A DNA stretch of 64,000 nt from Mercurialis annua (taxonomy: Eukaryota > Streptophyta > Magnoliopsida > Malpighiales > Euphorbiaceae). The translations under genes and the position numbers were made by a program. Under the pieces are notes generated by a model. That model had not been told where the DNA came from. It did no database searches and saw nothing but the letters and a program-made list of their open reading frames with translations. Location: positions 45,101,653 through 45,165,652 of the forward strand of contig NC_065572.1 of the NCBI RefSeq assembly GCF_937616625.2, written 5' to 3'. This document shows, piece by piece, positions 49,263-63,357 of the stretch; the stretch's first letter is position 1; each line of letters begins with the position of its first letter.

Positions 49263-51868
49263 GATTTCCTAAGCATAGTTATGTTATATTACACAAAGGG
49301 TGCATAAAAAGTGACGGTAGATTAGTATATCGCTTCTGAAGTCTCTTTAACACGTCGTTCCAATTATCTAAGCATGGAAAGCTTATATTACGCAAAGTGT
49401 GCTGAAAAGTGACGGTAGATTAGTATATCGCGTCTCAAGTCTCTTTAATGTGTCGTTTTGATGACCTAATCATGGATTGGTTATGTTACGCAAGGTGTGC
49501 GTGAAAAGTGACGCTAGATTAGTATGTCACATCTCAATGCCCTTTAACGCGTCGTTCCGTTTACCTAAGCATTGTTAGATTATATTACGCAATGTTTGTG
49601 TGAAAAGTGACGCTATATTAGTATCTTGCGTCTCAAGTCTCTTTAACGCGTCGTTTTGATTACCATGCTTATTAACCCGCCGTTCCGATTACCTAAGCAT
49701 AGTTAGATTATATTACGCATAGTGTGCGTCAAACGTTACGCTAGATTAATATGTCGCTACTCAAGTCTCTATGATGCGTCGTTCTGATTACCTAAGCATG
49801 CGCAATAAGTGACGCTAGATTAGTATGGCGCGTTTCAAGTCTCTTTAACGCATCGTTTCGATTACTGTGCTTATGTCGCGTCACAAGTATCTCTAACTCG
49901 TTGTTCTGATTACCTAAGCATGATTAGATTATATATTACGCAAAGTGTGCGTGAAAAGTGACAATGTATTAGTATGTAGCATCTCAAGTCTTTTTTCGCG
50001 TCGTTCCGATCACCTAGGCATGGTTAGGTTATTTTACGCAAAGTGTGCGTGAAAAGTGACGCTAGATTAGTATGACGCGTCTCAAGTCTCTTTAATGCGT
50101 ATTCCGATTACCTTCATTGTTAGGTTATATTACGTGAAGTGTGCGTGAAAAGGGACGCTAGATTAGTATGTCGCATCTCAAGTCCTTTAACGCGTCTTTC
50201 CGATTATGTAAGCATGGTTAGGTTATACTACGCAAAGTGTGCGTGAAAAGTGATGCTAGATTAATGTGTCGCTACTCAAGTCTCTTTAATGCGTCGTTCC
50301 GATTTCCTAAGCATGGTTAGGTTATAGTACGCAAAGTTTGCGTGAAAAGTGACGCCATATTAGTATGTCGCCTCTGAAGTCTCTTTAACGCGTCGTTCCA
50401 ATTATCTAAGCATGGTTAGGTTATTTACGAAAAGTGTGCGTGAAAAATGATGGTACATTTGTATGTCGTGTCTCAAGTCTCTTTAACGCATTGTACCGAT
50501 TAACTAAGGATGGTTAGGTTACTTCACGAAAAGTGTGCGTGAAAAGTAACAAACATTAGTATGTCGCGTCTCAAGTCTATTTAACGCTTTATTCCAATTA
50601 CCTAAGCATGGTTAGGTTATATTACGCAAAGAGTGCATGGAAAGCGACGCTAGATTAGTATGTCGCATCTCAATTCTCTTTAACGCGTTGTACCAATTAC
50701 CTGAGCATGGTTAGGTTACTTTACAGAAAGTGTACGTGAAATGTGACGCTAGATTAGTATGTCGCGTCTTAAGTCTATTTAACGCGTCGTTCTGATTATC
50801 AAAGCATGGTTAGGTTATATTATGCGAAGTGTGCGTGAAAAGTTACGCTAGATTAGTATGTTGCGTCTCAATTCTCTTTAATGTGTTGTTCCGATTACCT
50901 AAGCATGGTTAGGTTATATTATTCAAAGTTTGCGTGAAAAGTTACGCTAGATTAGTATGTCGCGTCTCAAGTCTCTTTATCGCCTCTTTCCGACTACCTA
51001 GGCATGGTTAGGTTATATTACGCAAAGTGTGCGTGAAAAGCGACGCTAGATTAGTATGTCCAGTCTCAAGTCTCTTTAACGCGTCGTTCCGATTACCTAA
51101 GCATGGTTAGGTTATATTACGCAAAGTGTGCTTAAAAAGTGACGCTAGATTAGTTTGTTTCGTCTCAAGTCTCTTTTACAAGTCGTTGCGAGTACCATAC
51201 GTATCTCGCGTCACAAGTCTCTTTAACGCGTCGTTCCGATTACCATACCTATCTCGTGTCACAAGTCTCTTTAACGCGTCGTTCCGATTACCATACTTAT
51301 CTCGCGTCACAAGTCTCTTTATCGCGTCGTTTCGTTTACCTAAGCATGGTTAGGTTATCGTACGCAAACAGTGCGTGAAAAGTAACGTTAAATTAGTATG
51401 TCTCGTCTCAAGTCTCTCTAACGCGTTGTCCAATTTCCTAACAGTGGTTAGGTTATTTTACGCAAAGCGTGCGTGAAAAAAGACGCTAGATTAGTATGTC
51501 CAGTCTCTTTAACGCGTCGTTCCGATTACCTATGCATGGTTAGGTTATAATACGCAAAGTGAGCGTAAAAAGTGATGCTAGATTAGTTTGTTTCGTCTCA
51601 AGTCTCTTTAACGCGTAGCTTCGATTACTATACTTATCTCGCGTCACAAGTCTCTTTAACGGGTCGTTCTGATTACCTAAGCATGGTTAGGTTATATTAC
51701 ACAAAGAGTGCGTGAATAGTGACGCTATATTAGTATGTCGCGTCTCAAGTCTCTCTAACGCGTCGTTCCAATTTCCTAAGCATGGTTAGGTTATATTATG
51801 CAAAGCGTGCGTGAAAAGTGACACTAGATTAGTATGTCGCATCTCAAGTCTCTCAAATGCGTCGTTCC
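49263..51868 (+). repeat. Array B unit 2, with full module map
   Basis: Module starts: 49263, 49362, 49460, 49559, 49658 (29 bp), 49687, 49786 (74 bp), 49860 (short), 49908, 50008, 50106, 50202, 50301, 50400, 50498, 50596, 50695, 50794, 50893, 50992, 51091, 51190, 51238 and 51286 (three shorts), 51334, 51432, 51524, 51623 (short), 51671 and 51770. That is 24 long-derived and 6 short-derived modules, summing to 2606 bp. Module 7 lacks most of the GGTTAGG to GTGTGCG core. A private GAAAAAAGACGC occurs near 51475. Confidence 0.92.
49658..49686 (+). repeat. 29-bp remnant of a short module
   Basis: Reads GATTACCATGCTTA then TTAACCCGCCGTTCC. Compared with a 48-bp short module, 19 bp are missing between two TTA triplets, a deletion consistent with slippage at short homology. 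It is present in all B units (unit 1 at 47018-47046), so it predates array amplification. At 29 bp it is the only short form that is not a multiple of three. Confidence 0.85.
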
Positions 51869-54800
51869 GATTTCCTAAGCATAGTTATGTTATATTACAC
51901 AAAGGGTGCATAAAAAGTGACGGTAGATTAGTATATCGCTTCTGAAGTCTCTTTAACACGTCGTTCCAATTATCTAAGCATGGAAAGCTTATATTACGCA
52001 AAGTATGCTGAAAAGTGACGGTAGATTAGTATATCGCGTCTCAAGTCTCTTTAATGTGTCGTTTTGATGACCTAATCATGGATTGGTTATGTTACGCAAG
52101 GTGTGCGTGAAAAGTGACGCTAGATTAGTATGTCACATCTCAATGCCCTTTAACGCGTCGTTCCGTTTACCTAAGCATTGTTAGATTATATTACGCAATG
52201 TTTGTGTGAAAAGTGACGCTATATTAGTATCTTGCGTCTCAAGTCTCTTTAACGCGTCGTTTTGATTACCATGCTTATTAACCCGCCGTTCCGATTACCT
52301 AAGCATAGTTAGATTATATTACGCATAGTGTGCGTCAAACGTTACGCTAGATTAATATATCGCTACTCAAGTCTCTATGATGCGTCGTTCTGATTACCTA
52401 AGCATGCGCAATAAGTGACGCTAGATTAGTATGGCGCGTTTCAAGTCTCTTTAACGCATCGTTTCGATTACTGTGCTTATGTCGCGTCACAAGTATCTCT
52501 AACTCGTTGTTCTGATTACCTAAGCATGATTAGATTATATATTACGCAAAGTGTGCGTGAAAAGTGACAATGTATTAGTATGTAGCATCTCAAGTCTTTT
52601 TTCGCGTCGTTCCGATCACCTAGGCATGGTTAGGTTATTTTACGCAAAGTGTGCGTGAAAAGTGACGCTAGATTAGTATGACGCGTCTCAAGTCTCTTTA
52701 ATGCGTATTCCGATTACCTTCATTGTTAGGTTATATTACGTGAAGTGTGCGTGAAAAGGGACGCTAGATTAGTATGTCGCATCTCAAGTCCTTTAACGCG
52801 TCTTTCCGATTATGTAAGCATGGTTAGGTTATACTACGCAAAGTGTGCGTGAAAAGTGATGCTAGATTAATGTGTCGCTACTCAAGTCTCTTTAATGCGT
52901 CGTTCCGATTTCCTAAGCATGGTTAGGTTATAGTACGCAAAGTTTGCGTGAAAAGTGACGCCATATTAGTATGTCGCCTCTGAAGTCTCTTTAACGCGTC
53001 GTTCCAATTATCTAAGCATGGTTAGGTTATTTACGAAAAGTGTGCGTGAAAAATGATGGTACATTTGTATGTCGTGTCTCAAGTCTCTTTAACGCATTGT
53101 ACCGATTAACTAAGGATGGTTAGGTTACTTCACGAAAAGTGTGCGTGAAAAGTAACAAACATTAGTATGTCGCGTCTCAAGTCTATTTAACGCTTTATTC
53201 CAATTACCTAAGCATGGTTAGGTTATATTACGCAAAGAGTGCATGGAAAGCGACGCTAGATTAGTATGTCGCATCTCAATTCTCTTTAACGCATTGTACC
53301 AATTACCTGAGCATGGTTAGGTTACTTTACAGAAAGTGTACGTGAAATGTGACGCTAGATTAGTATGTCGCGTCTTAAGTCTATTTAACGCGTCGTTCTG
53401 ATTATCAAAGCAAGGTTAGGTTATATTATGCGAAGTGTGCGTGAAAAGTTACGCTAGATTAGTATGTTGCGTCTCAATTCTCTTTAATGTGTTGTTCCGA
53501 TTACCTAAGCATGGTTAGGTTATATTATTCAAAGTTTGCGTGAAAAGTTACGCTAGATTAGTATGTCGCGTCTCAAGTCTCTTTATCGCCTCTTTCCGAC
53601 TACCTAGGCATGGTTAGGTTATATTACGCAAAGTGTGCGTGAAAAGCGACGCTAGATTAGTATGTCCAGTCTCAAGTCTCTTTAACGCGTCGTTCCGATT
53701 ACCTAAGCATGGTTAGGTTATATTACGCAAAGTGTGCTTAAAAAGTGACGCTAGATTAGTTTGTTTCGTCTCAAGTCTCTTTTACAAGTCGTTGCGAGTA
53801 CCATACGTACCTCGCGTCACAAGTCTCTTTAACGCGTCGTTCCGATTACCATACCTATCTCGTGTCACAAGTCTCTTTAACGCGTCGTTCCGATTACCAT
53901 ACTTATCTCGCGTCACAAGTCTCTTTATCGCGTCGTTTCGTTTACCTAAGCATGGTTAGGTTATCGTACGCAAACAGTGCGTGAAAAGTAACGTTAAATT
54001 AGTATGTCTCGTCTCAAGTCTCTCTAACGCGTTGTCCAATTTCCTAACAGTGGTTAGGTTATTTTACGCAAAGCGTGCGTGAAAAGTGACGCTAGATTAG
54101 TATGTCCAGTCTCTTTAACGCGTCGTTCCGATTACCTATGCATGGTTAGGTTATAATACGCAAAGTGAGCGTAAAAAGTGATGCTAGATTAGTTTGTTTC
54201 GTCTCAAGTCTCTTTAACGCGTAGCTTCGATTACTATACTTATCTCGCGTCACAAGTCTCTTTAACGGGTCGTTCTGATTACCTAAGCATGGTTAGGTTA
54301 TATTACACAAAGAGTGCGTGAATAGTGACGCTATATTAGTATGTCGCGTCTCAAGTCTCTCTAACGCGTCGTTCCAATTTCCTAAGCATGGTTAGGTTAT
54401 ATTATGCAAAGCGTGCGTGAAAAGTGACACTAGATTAGTATGTCGCATCTCAAGTCTCTCAAACGCGTCGTTCCGATTTCCTAAGCATAGTTATGTTATA
54501 TTACACAAAGGGTGCATAAAAAGTGACGGTAGATTAGTATATCGCTTCTGAAGTCTCTTTAACACGTCGTTCCAATTATCTAAGCATGGAAAGCTTATAT
54601 TACGCAAAGTGTGCTGAAAAGTGACGGTAGATTAGTATATCGCGTCTCAAGTCTCTTTAATGTGTCGTTTTGATGACCTAATCATGGATTGGTTATGTTA
54701 CGCAAGGTGTGCGTGAAAAGTGACGCTAGATTAGTATGTCACATCTCAATGCCCTTTAACGCGTCGTTCCGTTTACCTAAGCATTGTTAGATTATATTAC

Positions 54801-57800
54801 GCAATGTTTGTGTGAAAAGTGACGCTATATTAGTATCTTGCGTCTCAAGTCTCTTTAACGCGTCGTTTTGATTACCATGCTTATTAACCCGCCGTTCCGA
54901 TTACCTAAGCATAGTTAGATTATATTACGCATAGTGTGCGTCAAACGTTACGCTAGATTAATATGTCGCTACTCAAGTCTCTATGATGCGTCGTTCTGAT
55001 TACCTAAGCATGCGCAATAAGTGACGCTAGATTAGTATGGCGCGTTTCAAGTCTCTTTAACGCATCGTTTCGATTACTGTGCTTATGTCGCATCACAAGT
55101 ATCTCTAACTCGTTGTTCTGATTACCTAAGCATGATTAGATTATATATTACGCAAAGTGTGCGTGAAAAGTGACAATGTATTAGTATGTAGCATCTCAAG
55201 TCTTTTTTCGCGTCGTTCCGATCACCTAGGCATGGTTAGGTTATTTTACGCAAAGTGTGCGTGAAAAGTGACGCTAGATTAGTATGACGCGTCTCAAGTC
55301 TCTTTAATGCGTATTCCGATTACCTTCATTGTTAGGTTATATTACGTGAAGTGTGCGTGAAAAGGGACGCTAGATTAGTATGTCGCATCTCAAGTCCTTT
55401 AACGCGTCTTTCCGATTATGTAAGCATGGTTAGGTTATACTACGCAAAGTGTGCGTGAAAAGTGATGCTAGATTAATGTGTCGCTACTCAAGTCTCTTTA
55501 ATGCGTCGTTCCGATTTCCTAAGCATGGTTAGGTTATAGTACGCAAAGTTTGCGTGAAAAGTGACGCCATATTAGTATGTCGCCTCTGAAGTCTCTTTAA
55601 CGCGTCGTTCCAATTATCTAAGCATGGTTAGGTTATTTACGAAAAGTGTGCGTGAAAAATGATGGTACATTTGTATGTCGTGTCTCAAGTCTCTTTAACG
55701 CATTGTACCGATTAACTAAGGATGGTTAGGTTACTTCACGAAAAGTGTGCGTGAAAAGTAACAAACATTAGTATGTCGCGTCTCAAGTCTATTTAACGCT
55801 TTATTCCAATTACCTAAGCATGGTTAGGTTATATTACGCAAAGAGTGCATGGAAAGCGACGCTAGATTAGTATGTCGCATCTCAATTCTCTTTAACGCGT
55901 TGTACCAATTACCTGAGCATGGTTAGGTTACTTTACAGAAAGTGTACGTGAAATGTGACGCTAGATTAGTATGTCGCGTCTTAAGTCTATTTAACGCGTC
56001 GTTCTGATTAACAAAGCATGGTTAGGTTATATTATGCGAAGTGTGCGTGAAAAGTTACGCTAGATTAGTATGTTGCGTCTCAATTCTCTTTAATGTGTTG
56101 TTCCGATTACCTAAGCATGGTTAGGTTATATTATTCAAAGTTTGCGTGAAAAGTTACGCTAGATTAGTATGTCGCGTCTCAAGTCTCTTTATCGCCTCTC
56201 TCCGACTACCTAGGCATGGTTAGGTTATATTACGCAAAGTGTGCGTGAAAAGCGACGCTAGATTAGTATGTCCAGTCTCAAGTCTCTTTAACGCGTCGTT
56301 CCGATTACCTAAGCATGGTTAGGTTATATTACGCAAAGTGTGCTTAAAAAGTGACGCTAGATTAGTTTGTTTCGTCTCAAGTCTCTTTTACAAGTCGTTG
56401 CGAGTACCATACATATCTCGCGTCACAAGTCTCTTTAACGCGTCGTTCCGATTACCATACCTATCTCGTGTCACAAGTCTCTTTAACGCGTCGTTCCGAT
56501 TACCATACTTATCTCGCGTCACAAGTCTCTTTATCGCGTCGTTTCGTTTACCTAAGCATGGTTAGGTTATCGTACGCAAACAGTGCGTGAAAAGTAACGT
56601 TAAATTAGTATGTCTCGTCTCAAGTCTCTCTAACGCGTTGTCCAATTTCCTAACAGTGGTTAGGTTATTTTGCGCAAAGCGTGCGTGAAAAGTGACGCTA
56701 GATTAGTATGTCCAGTCTCTTTAACGCGTCGTTCCGATTACCTATGCATGGTTTAGGTTATAATACGCAAAGTGAGCGTAAAAAGTGATGCTAGATTAGT
56801 TTGTTTCGTCTCAAGTCTCTTTAACGCGTAGCTTCGATTACTATACTTATCTCGCGTCACAAGTCTCTTTAACGGGTCGTTCTGATTACCTAAGCATGGT
56901 TAGGTTATATTACACAAAGAGTGCGTGAATAGTGACGCTATATTAGTATGTCGCGTCTCAAGTCTCTCTAACGCGTCGTTCCAATTTCCTAAGCATGGTT
57001 AGGTTATATTATGCAAAGCGTGCGTGAAAAGTGACACTAGATTAGTATGTCGCATCTCAAGTCTCTCAAACGCGTCGTTCCGATTTCCTAAGCATAGTTA
57101 TGTTATATTACACAAAGGGTGCATAAAAAGTGACGGTAGATTAGTATATCGCTTCTGAAAGTCTCTTTAACACGTCGTTCCAATTATCTAAGCATGGAAA
57201 GCTTATATTACGCAAAGTGTGCTGAAAAGTGACGGTAGATTAGTATATCGCGTCTCAAGTCTCTTTAATGTGTCGTTTTGATGACCTAATCATGGATTGG
57301 TTATGTTACGCAAGGTGTGCGTGAAAAGTGACGCTAGATTAGTATGTCACATCTCAATGCCCTTTAACGCGTCGTTCCGTTTACCTAAGCATTGTTAGAT
57401 TATATTACGCAATGTTTGTGTGAAAAGTGACGCTATATTAGTATCTTGCGTCTCAAGTCTCTTTAACGCGTCGTTTTGATTACCATGCTTATTAACCCGC
57501 CGTTCCGATTACCTAAGCATAGTTAGATTATATTACGCATAGTGTGCGTCAAACGTTACGCTAGATTAATATGTCGCTACTCAAGTCTCTATGATGCGTC
57601 GTTCTGATTACCTAAGCATGCGCAATAAGTGACGCTAGATTAGTATGGCGCGTTTCAAGTCTCTTTAACGCATCGTTTCGATTACTGTGCTTATGTCGCG
57701 TCACAAGTATCTCTAACTCGTTGTTCTGATTACCTAAGCATGATTAGATTATATATTACGCAAAGTGTGCGTGAAAAGTGACAATGTATTAGTATGTAGC

Positions 57801-59688
57801 ATCTCAAGTCTTTTTTCGCGTCGTTCCGATCACCTAGGCATGGTTAGGTTATTTTACGCAAAGTGTGCGTGAAAAGTGACGCTAGATTAGTATGACGCGT
57901 CTCAAGTCTCTTTAATGCGTATTCCGATTACCTTCATTGTTAGGTTATATTACGTGAAGTGTGCGTGAAAAGGGACGCTAGATTAGTATGTCGCATCTCA
58001 AGTCCTTTAACGCGTCTTTCCGATTATGTAAGCATGGTTAGGTTATACTACGCAAAGTGTGCGTGAAAAGTGATGCTAGATTAATGTGTCGCTACTCAAG
58101 TCTCTTTAATGCGTCGTTCCGATTTCCTAAGCATGGTTAGGTTATAGTACGCAAAGTTTGCGTGAAAAGTGACGCCATATTAGTATGTCGCCTCTGAAGT
58201 CTCTTTAACGCGTCGTTCCAATTATCTAAGCATGGTTAGGTTATTTACGAAAAGTGTGCGTGAAAAATGATGGTACATTTGTATGTCGTGTCTCAAGTCT
58301 CTTTAACGCATTGTACCGATTAACTAAGGATGGTTAGGTTACTTCACGAAAAGTGTGCGTGAAAAGTAACAAACATTAGTATGTCGCGTCTCAAGTCTAT
58401 TTAACGCTTTATTCCAATTACCTAAGCATGGTTAGGTTATATTACGCAAAGAGTGCATGGAAAGCGACGCTAGATTAGTATGTCGCATCTCAATTCTCTT
58501 TAACGCGTTGTACCAATTACCTGAGCATGGTTAGGTTACTTTACAGAAAGTGTACGTGAAATGTGACGCTAGATTAGTATGTCGCGTCTTAAGTCTATTT
58601 AACGCGTCGTTCTGATTAACAAAGCATGGTTAGGTTATATTATGCGAAGTGTGCGTGAAAAGTTACGCTAGATTAGTATGTTGCGTCTCAATTCTCTTTA
58701 ATGTGTTGTTCCGATTACCTAAGCATGGTTAGGTTATATTATTCAAAGTTTGCGTGAAAAGTTACGCTAGATTAGTATGTCGCGTCTCAAGTCTCTTTAT
58801 CGCCTCTCTCCGACTACCTAGGCATGGTTAGGTTATATTACGCAAAGTGTGCGTGAAAAGCGACGCTAGATTAGTATGTCCAGTCTCAAGTCTCTTTAAC
58901 GCGTCGTTCCGATTACCTAAGCATGGTTAGGTTATATTACGCAAAGTGTGCTTAAAAAGTGACGCTAGATTAGTTTGTTTCGTCTCAAGTCTCTTTTACA
59001 AGTCGTTGCGAGTACCATACGTATCTCGCGTCACAAGTCTCTTTAACGCGTCGTTCCGATTACCATACCTATCTCGTGTCACAAGTCTCTTTAACGCGTC
59101 GTTCCGATTACCATACTTATCTCGCGTCACAAGTCTCTTTATCGCGTCGTTTCGTTTACCTAAGCATGGTTAGGTTATCGTACGCAAACAGTGCGTGAAA
59201 AGTAACGTTAAATTAGTATGTCTCGTCTCAAGTCTCTCTAACGCGTTGTCCAATTTCCTAACAGTGGTTAGGTTATTTTACGCAAAGCGTGCGTGAAAAG
59301 TGACGCTAGATTAGTATGTCCAGTCTCTTTAACGCGTCGTTCCGATTACCTATGCATGGTTAGGTTATAATACGCAAAGTGAGCGTAAAAAGTGATGCTA
59401 GATTAGTTTGTTTCGTCTCAAGTCTCTTTAACGCGTAGCTTCGATTACTATACTTATCTCGCGTCACAAGTCTCTTTAACGGGTCATTCTGATTACCTAA
59501 GCATGGTTAGGTTATATTACACAAAGAGTGCGTGAATAGTGACGCTATATTAGTATGTCCCGTCTCAAGTCTCTCTAACGCGTCGTTCCAATTTCCTAAG
59601 CATGGTTAGGTTATATTATGCAAAGCGTGCGTGAAAAGTGACACTAGATTAGTATGTCGCATCTCAAGTCTCTCAAACGCGTCGTTCC
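51869..59688 (+). repeat. Array B units 3-5
   Basis: Unit 3 is 51869-54474, unit 4 is 54475-57081, unit 5 is 57082-59688. Units 4 and 5 share GATTAACAAAGC in module 18 where units 1, 2, 3 and 6 have GATTATCAAAGC. Units 1, 4 and 5 share GCCTCTCTCC in module 19 where 2, 3 and 6 have GCCTCTTTCC. Unit 3 has private changes near 53414 (CAAGGTTAGG) and 53808 (CGTACCTCG). Confidence 0.9.
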
Positions 59689-62147
59689 GATTTCCTAAGC
59701 ATAGTTATGTTATATTACACAAAGGGTGCATAAAAAGTGACGGTAGATTAGTATATCGCTTCTGAAGTCTCTTTAACACGTCGTTCCAATTATCTAAGCA
59801 TGGAAAGCTTATATTACGCAAAGTGTGCTGAAAAGTGACGGTAGATTAGTATATCGCGTCTCAAGTCTCTTTAATGTGTCGTTTTGATGACCTAATCATG
59901 GATTGGTTATGTTACGCAAGGTGTGCGTGAAAAGTGACGCTAGATTAGTATGTCACATCTCAATGCCCTTTAACGCGTCGTTCCGTTTACCTAAGCATTG
60001 TTAGATTATATTACGCAATGTTTGTGTGAAAAGTGACGCTATATTAGTATCTTGCGTCTCAAGTCTCTTTAACGCGTCGTTTTGATTACCATGCTTATTA
60101 ACCCGCCGTTCCGATTACCTAAGCATAGTTAGATTATATTACGCATAGTGTGCGTCAAACGTTACGCTAGATTAATATGTCGCTACTCAAGTCTCTATGA
60201 TGCGTCGTTCTGATTACCTAAGCATGCGCAATAAGTGACGCTAGATTAGTATGGCGCGTTTCAAGTCTCTTTAACGCATCGTTTCGATTACTGTGCTTAT
60301 GTCGCGTCACAAGTATCTCTAACTCGTTGTTCTGATTACCTAAGCATGATTAGATTATATATTACGCAAAGTGTGCGTGAAAAGTGACAATGTATTAGTA
60401 TGTAGCATCTCAAGTCTTTTTTCGCGTCGTTCCGATCACCTAGGCATGGTTAGGTTATTTTACGCAAAGTGTGCGTGAAAAGTGACGCTAGATTAGTATG
60501 ACGCGTCTCAAGTCTCTTTAATGCGTATTCCGATTACCTTCATTGTTAGGTTATATTACGTGAAGTGTGCGTGAAAAGGGACGCTAGATTAGTATGTCGC
60601 ATCTCAAGTCCTTTAACGCGTCTTTCCGATTATGTAAGCATGGTTAGGTTATACTACGCAAAGTGTGCGTGAAAAGTGATGCTAGATTAATGTGTCGCTA
60701 CTCAAGTCTCTTTAATGCGTCGTTCCGATTTCCTAAGCATGGTTAGGTTATAGTACGCAAAGTTTGCGTGAAAAGTGACGCCATATTAGTATGTCGCCTC
60801 TGAAGTCTCTTTAACGCGTCGTTCCAATTATCTAAGCATGGTTAGGTTATTTACGAAAAGTGTGCGTGAAAAATGATGGTACATTTGTATGTCGTGTCTC
60901 AAGTCTCTTTAACGCATTGTACCGATTAACTAAGGATGGTTAGGTTACTTCACGAAAAGTGTCCGTGAAAAGTAACAAACATTAGTATGTCGCGTCTCAA
61001 GTCTATTTAACGCTTTATTCCAATTACCTAAGCATGGTTAGGTTATATTACGCAAAGAGTGCATGGAAAGCGACGCTAGATTAGTATGTCGCATCTCAAT
61101 TCTCTTTAACGCGTTGTACCAATTACCTGAGCATGGTTAGGTTACTTTACAGAAAGTGTACGTGAAATGTGACGCTAGATTAGTATGTCGCGTCTTAAGT
61201 CTATTTAACGCGTCGTTCTGATTATCAAAGCATGGTTAGGTTATATTATGCGAAGTGTGCGTGAAAAGTTACGCTAGATTAGTATGTTGCGTCTCAATTC
61301 TCTTTAATGTGTTGTTCCGATTACCTAAGCATGGTTAGGTTATATTATTCAAAGTTTGCGTGAAAAGTTACGCTAGATTAGTATGTCGCTTCTCAAGTCT
61401 CTTTATCGCCTCTTTCCGACTACCTAGGCATGGTTAGGTTATATTACGCCAAGTGTGCGTGAAAAGCGACGCTAGATTAGTATGTCCAGTCTCAAGTCTC
61501 TTTAACGCGTCGTTCCGATTACCTAAGCATGGTTAGGTTATATTACGCAAAGTGTGCTTAAACAGTGACGCTAGATTAGGTTGTTTCGTCTCAAGTCTCT
61601 TTTACAAGTCGTTGCGAGTACCATACATATCTCGCGTCACAAGTCTCTTTAACGCGTCGTTCCGATTACCATACTTATCTCGCGTCACAAGTCTCTTTAT
61701 CGCGTTGTTCCGATTACCTAAGCATAGTTAGGTTATATTACGCAAACAATGCGTGAAAAGTAACGTTAAATTAGTATGTCTCGTCTCAAGTCTCTCTAAC
61801 GCGTTGTCCAATATCCTAACAATGGTTAGGTTATTTTACGCAAAGTGTGCGTGAAAAGTGACGCTAGATTAGTATGTCCAGCCTCTTTAACGCGTCGTTC
61901 CGATTACCTATGCATGGTTAGCTTATATTACGCAAAGTGAGCGTAAAAAGTGACGCTAGATTAGTTTGTTTCGTCTCAAGTCTCTTTAACGCGTAGTTTC
62001 GATTACTATACTTATCTCGCGTCACAAGTCTCTTTAACGCGTAGTTCTGATTATCTAAGCATGATTAGGTTATATTACGCAAAGCGTGCGTGAAAAGTGA
62101 CACTAGATTAGTATGTCGCGTCTCAAGTCTCTCTAACGCGTCGTTCC
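59689..62147 (+). repeat. Array B unit 6 (decaying edge copy)
   Basis: Matches the interior units closely to about 61380. Differences then rise: CGCTTCTC, CGCCAAG, AACAGTG, TTAGGTTG. It has two short modules (61616-61711) instead of three. Modules 29 and 30 appear merged into one (62050-62147): a GATTATC start leads directly into the AAAGCGTGCG and GACACTAG features of module 30. Total length is 2459 bp. Confidence 0.82.
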
Positions 62148-62825
62148 GATTTCCTAAGCATAGTTACGATATATTACGCAACGCGTGCGTATAAAAGTGA
62201 CGCTAGATTAATATTGCACGTCTCAAGTCTCTTTAACGCGTCGTTTCGATTACCATGCTTATGTCGCGTCACAAGTCTCTCGAACATGTCGTTCTGATTA
62301 CCTAAGCATGGTTAGGTTATATTACGCAAAGTGTGTGTAGAAAATGACAATAGATTAGTATGTAGCGTCTCAAGTCTATTTAACGCGTCGTTCCAATTAC
62401 ATAAGCATGGTTAGGTTATATAACGCAGAGTGTACGTGAAAAATTACAATAGATTAGTATGTCGCGTCTAACGCGTTGTTCCGATTACCTTAGCATGGTT
62501 AGTTTATATTACGCATAGTGTGCGTGGGAAGTGACGCTAGATTAGTATGTCGCGTCTCAAGTCTCCATACGCGTCGTTCCGATTTCCTAAGCATGGTTAT
62601 GTTATATTAGGCAAAGTGTGCGTAAAAAGTGACGCGAGATTAATATTGCGCGTCTCAAGTCTCTTGAACGCGTCGTTTCGATTATCATGCTTATGTCGCG
62701 TCACAAGTCTCTCTAACGCGTCGTTCCAATTTCCTATGCATGGTTAGGTTATATTACGCAAAGTGTGCGTGAAAAGTGACGCTAGATTAGTATGTCTAGT
62801 CTCAAGTCTCTTTAACGCGTCGTTC
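62148..62825 (+). repeat. Diverged satellite flank with A-type module order
   Basis: Runs through types resembling A modules 11-15: ATTAATATTGC monomer, short module with ACAAGTCTCTCGAACATG, AAAATGACAATAG monomer, GCAGAGTGTACG monomer, then a shortened monomer. Next, a CTCCATACGCG monomer and a second ATTAATATTGCGCG monomer resemble 40381-40520. No gene seen. A 66-codon plus-strand open frame at about 62547-62747 spans ordinary modules and is not supported as coding. Confidence 0.75.
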
Positions 62826-63357
62826 CGATTACCTAAGCATGGTTAGGTTATATTACGCAAAGTGTGCTTAAAAAGTAACGCTAGATTAGTTTGTTTAGTC
62901 TCAAGTCTCTTTTACAAGTCGTTGCGAGTACCATACTTATCTCGCGTCACAAGTCTCTTTAACGCGTGGTTCCGATTACGATACTTATCTCGCGTCACAA
63001 GTCTCTTTATCGCGTCGTTTCGATTACCTAAGCATGGTTAGGTTATATTACGCAAACAGTGCGTGAAAAGTAACGTTAAATTAGTATGTCTCGTCTCAAG
63101 TCTCTCTAATGCGTTGTCAAATTTCCTAACAATTGTTAGGTAATTTTACGCAAGGTGTGAGTGAAAAGTGACGCTAGATTAGTATGTCCAGTCTCTTTAA
63201 CGCGTCGTTCCGATTACCTATGCATGGTTAGGTTATATTACGCAAAGTGAGCGTAAAAAGTGACGCTAGATTAGTTTTTTTATCTCAAGTCTCTTTAACG
63301 CGTAGTTTCGATTACTATACTTATCTCGCGTCACAAGTCTCTTTAACGCGTCGTTCT
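62826..63357 (+). repeat. B-like block left of the insertion
   Basis: Collinear with B modules 21-28: GTGTGCTTAAAAAG monomer ending TTTTACAAGTCG, two short modules (62926-63021), GCAAACAGTGCG monomer, TGTCCAGTC monomer, GTGAGCGTAAAAAG monomer, then a short module ending CGTTCTGA at the insertion. The equivalent start in array B unit 6 is 61517, about 1.31 kb upstream. Confidence 0.78.

Larger units (their letters stand above)
46655..62147 (+). repeat. Satellite higher-order repeat array B (six units)
   Basis: Unit starts: 46655 (truncated start), 49263, 51869, 54475, 57082 and 59689. Interior lengths are 2606, 2606, 2607 and 2607 bp. The two single-base gains are GTTTAGG near 56752 and CTGAAAGTC near 57158. 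Orientation and module plan match the rest of the satellite. Interior copies differ by only a few bases each. Unit 1 and the end of unit 6 are clearly different from the interior, as expected at array edges. Confidence 0.95.

Noticed and set aside
48520..59173. 75-codon open frames in array B units
   Set aside because: They span the run of three 48-bp modules and are conserved only because the units are near-identical DNA. Nothing protein-like is selected for at the codon level that I can see.
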